DNA of 54,491 nucleotides, from the IMG/VR virus record IMGVR_UViG_3300024433_000007, positions 1 to 54,491 of that record, one strand, 5' to 3'. The notes under the pieces were generated by a model. It was given only the letters and a program-made list of their open reading frames with translations, ran no database searches and was not told the origin of the DNA. The DNA is from a virus. The translations under genes were made by a program, and so were the position numbers. Of the stretch, positions 54,219 to 54,491 are shown piece by piece. Each line of letters begins with the position of its first letter. Position 1 is the first letter of the stretch.

Positions 54219-54491
54219 CTAAGTCTTGTCTCCATTTTTAATCTCCTCTTTAATCTTAGTTGAAGATTGTCCTTGATAGTAAGGTAATATTATCAGTCTA
54301 CCGCCAAGGCTTTCCATTAATGATTTACCATAGGCGAGTAATTTCTCACTATGGCTCGTACTTTCTACAAGAATATTAGCACCTAAACACTTAACATTCT
54401 CATGAGGAGCATAAGTGCTCTGAGGAACAGCTAAATCTACACATTCCAATGCACTTATTAAAGCTAACCGTTCAGGGAACGATATAACGGG
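54219..54491 (-). CDS. Cytidylyltransferase-like protein (partial)
   Basis: The frame is open to the right edge, so the N-terminus is missing; 90 codons are visible. FPERLALISALECVDLAVPQ and LLAYGKSLMESLGGRLIILP YYQGQSSTKI match the second half of RfaE/TagD-type nucleotidyltransferases ('ER...[IL]..L..VD.V', 'D', 'GG.....P...G.SST'). Such enzymes activate a sugar or polyol phosphate as CDP or ADP derivative. It would supply the donor for the cluster's glycosyltransferases. Confidence 0.78.
   Translation of the reverse strand, partial: PVISFPERLALISALECVDLAVPQSTYAPHENVKCLGANILVESTSHSEKLLAYGKSLMESLGGRLIILPYYQGQSSTKIKEEIKNGDKT

Overview
This window is a large part of the genome of a tailed double-stranded DNA phage, most likely a siphovirus. 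It carries a complete head-and-tail gene set (terminase, portal, S49 prohead protease with nested scaffold, major capsid, connectors, tail tube, frameshifted tail chaperone, 760-residue tape measure, DUF2163/NlpC/J-like tail-tip genes), but no integrase, no RNA polymerase, no tRNA I can defend and no recognisable bacterial housekeeping genes. Base composition is AT-rich. A lipobox lipoprotein and an outer-membrane-barrel-like protein point to a Gram-negative host. I cannot name the host or a reference phage.

Layout. (1) 1-6943, minus strand: a repeat-rich beta-helix-like protein cut by the left edge, an unknown protein, three small secreted or membrane proteins, portal, large terminase, a lipoprotein and small terminase. 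(2) 6944-9369: control and probable origin region. It holds four GATAATCA-type sites, one leftward gene with tandem terminators, three further repeat families, long hairpins and a sigma70-type rightward promoter with a palindrome over its -35 box. (3) 9370-34399, plus strand: the early region. First come about 30 tiny genes, nearly all with the same AGGAGGATAA ribosome-binding site and many encoding zinc-ribbon-like proteins. Then come nucleic-acid genes: PD-(D/E)XK nuclease, AAA_24/Sak4-like ATPase, DUF669-like protein, ParB-methyltransferase fusion, MazG-like pyrophosphohydrolase, DEDDh exonuclease, uracil-glycosylase-like/DNA polymerase A fusion and DUF3987-like helicase. Two NUMOD4-HNH endonucleases are scattered among them. 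(4) 34492-54491, minus strand: tail, then head genes read right to left, then a sugar/glycan cluster of acyltransferases, SDR, PIG-L deacetylase, glycosyltransferases, methyltransferase and a cytidylyltransferase cut by the right edge.

Both ends of the window are minus-strand genes. Joining right end to left end would give one long late operon in the usual order (terS, terL, portal ... protease, capsid, tail), with the beta-helix and glycan genes between portal and protease. The genome is therefore probably circular or circularly permuted, with an unknown missing piece.

The most unusual feature is at 22956-23795: a run of tiny genes separated by sequences that look like integron attC recombination sites, i.e. 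a gene-cassette array without an integrase inside a phage early region. Other notable points are a candidate 123-nt structured RNA at 25425-25547, a second structured non-coding stretch at 14096-14491, a palindrome family at three or more distant places, a perfect A AAA AAC slippery site in the tail chaperone, two genes that seem to use ATA start codons, and genes that read in frame through the next gene's ribosome-binding site. All assignments come from reading the sequence; no database search was run.
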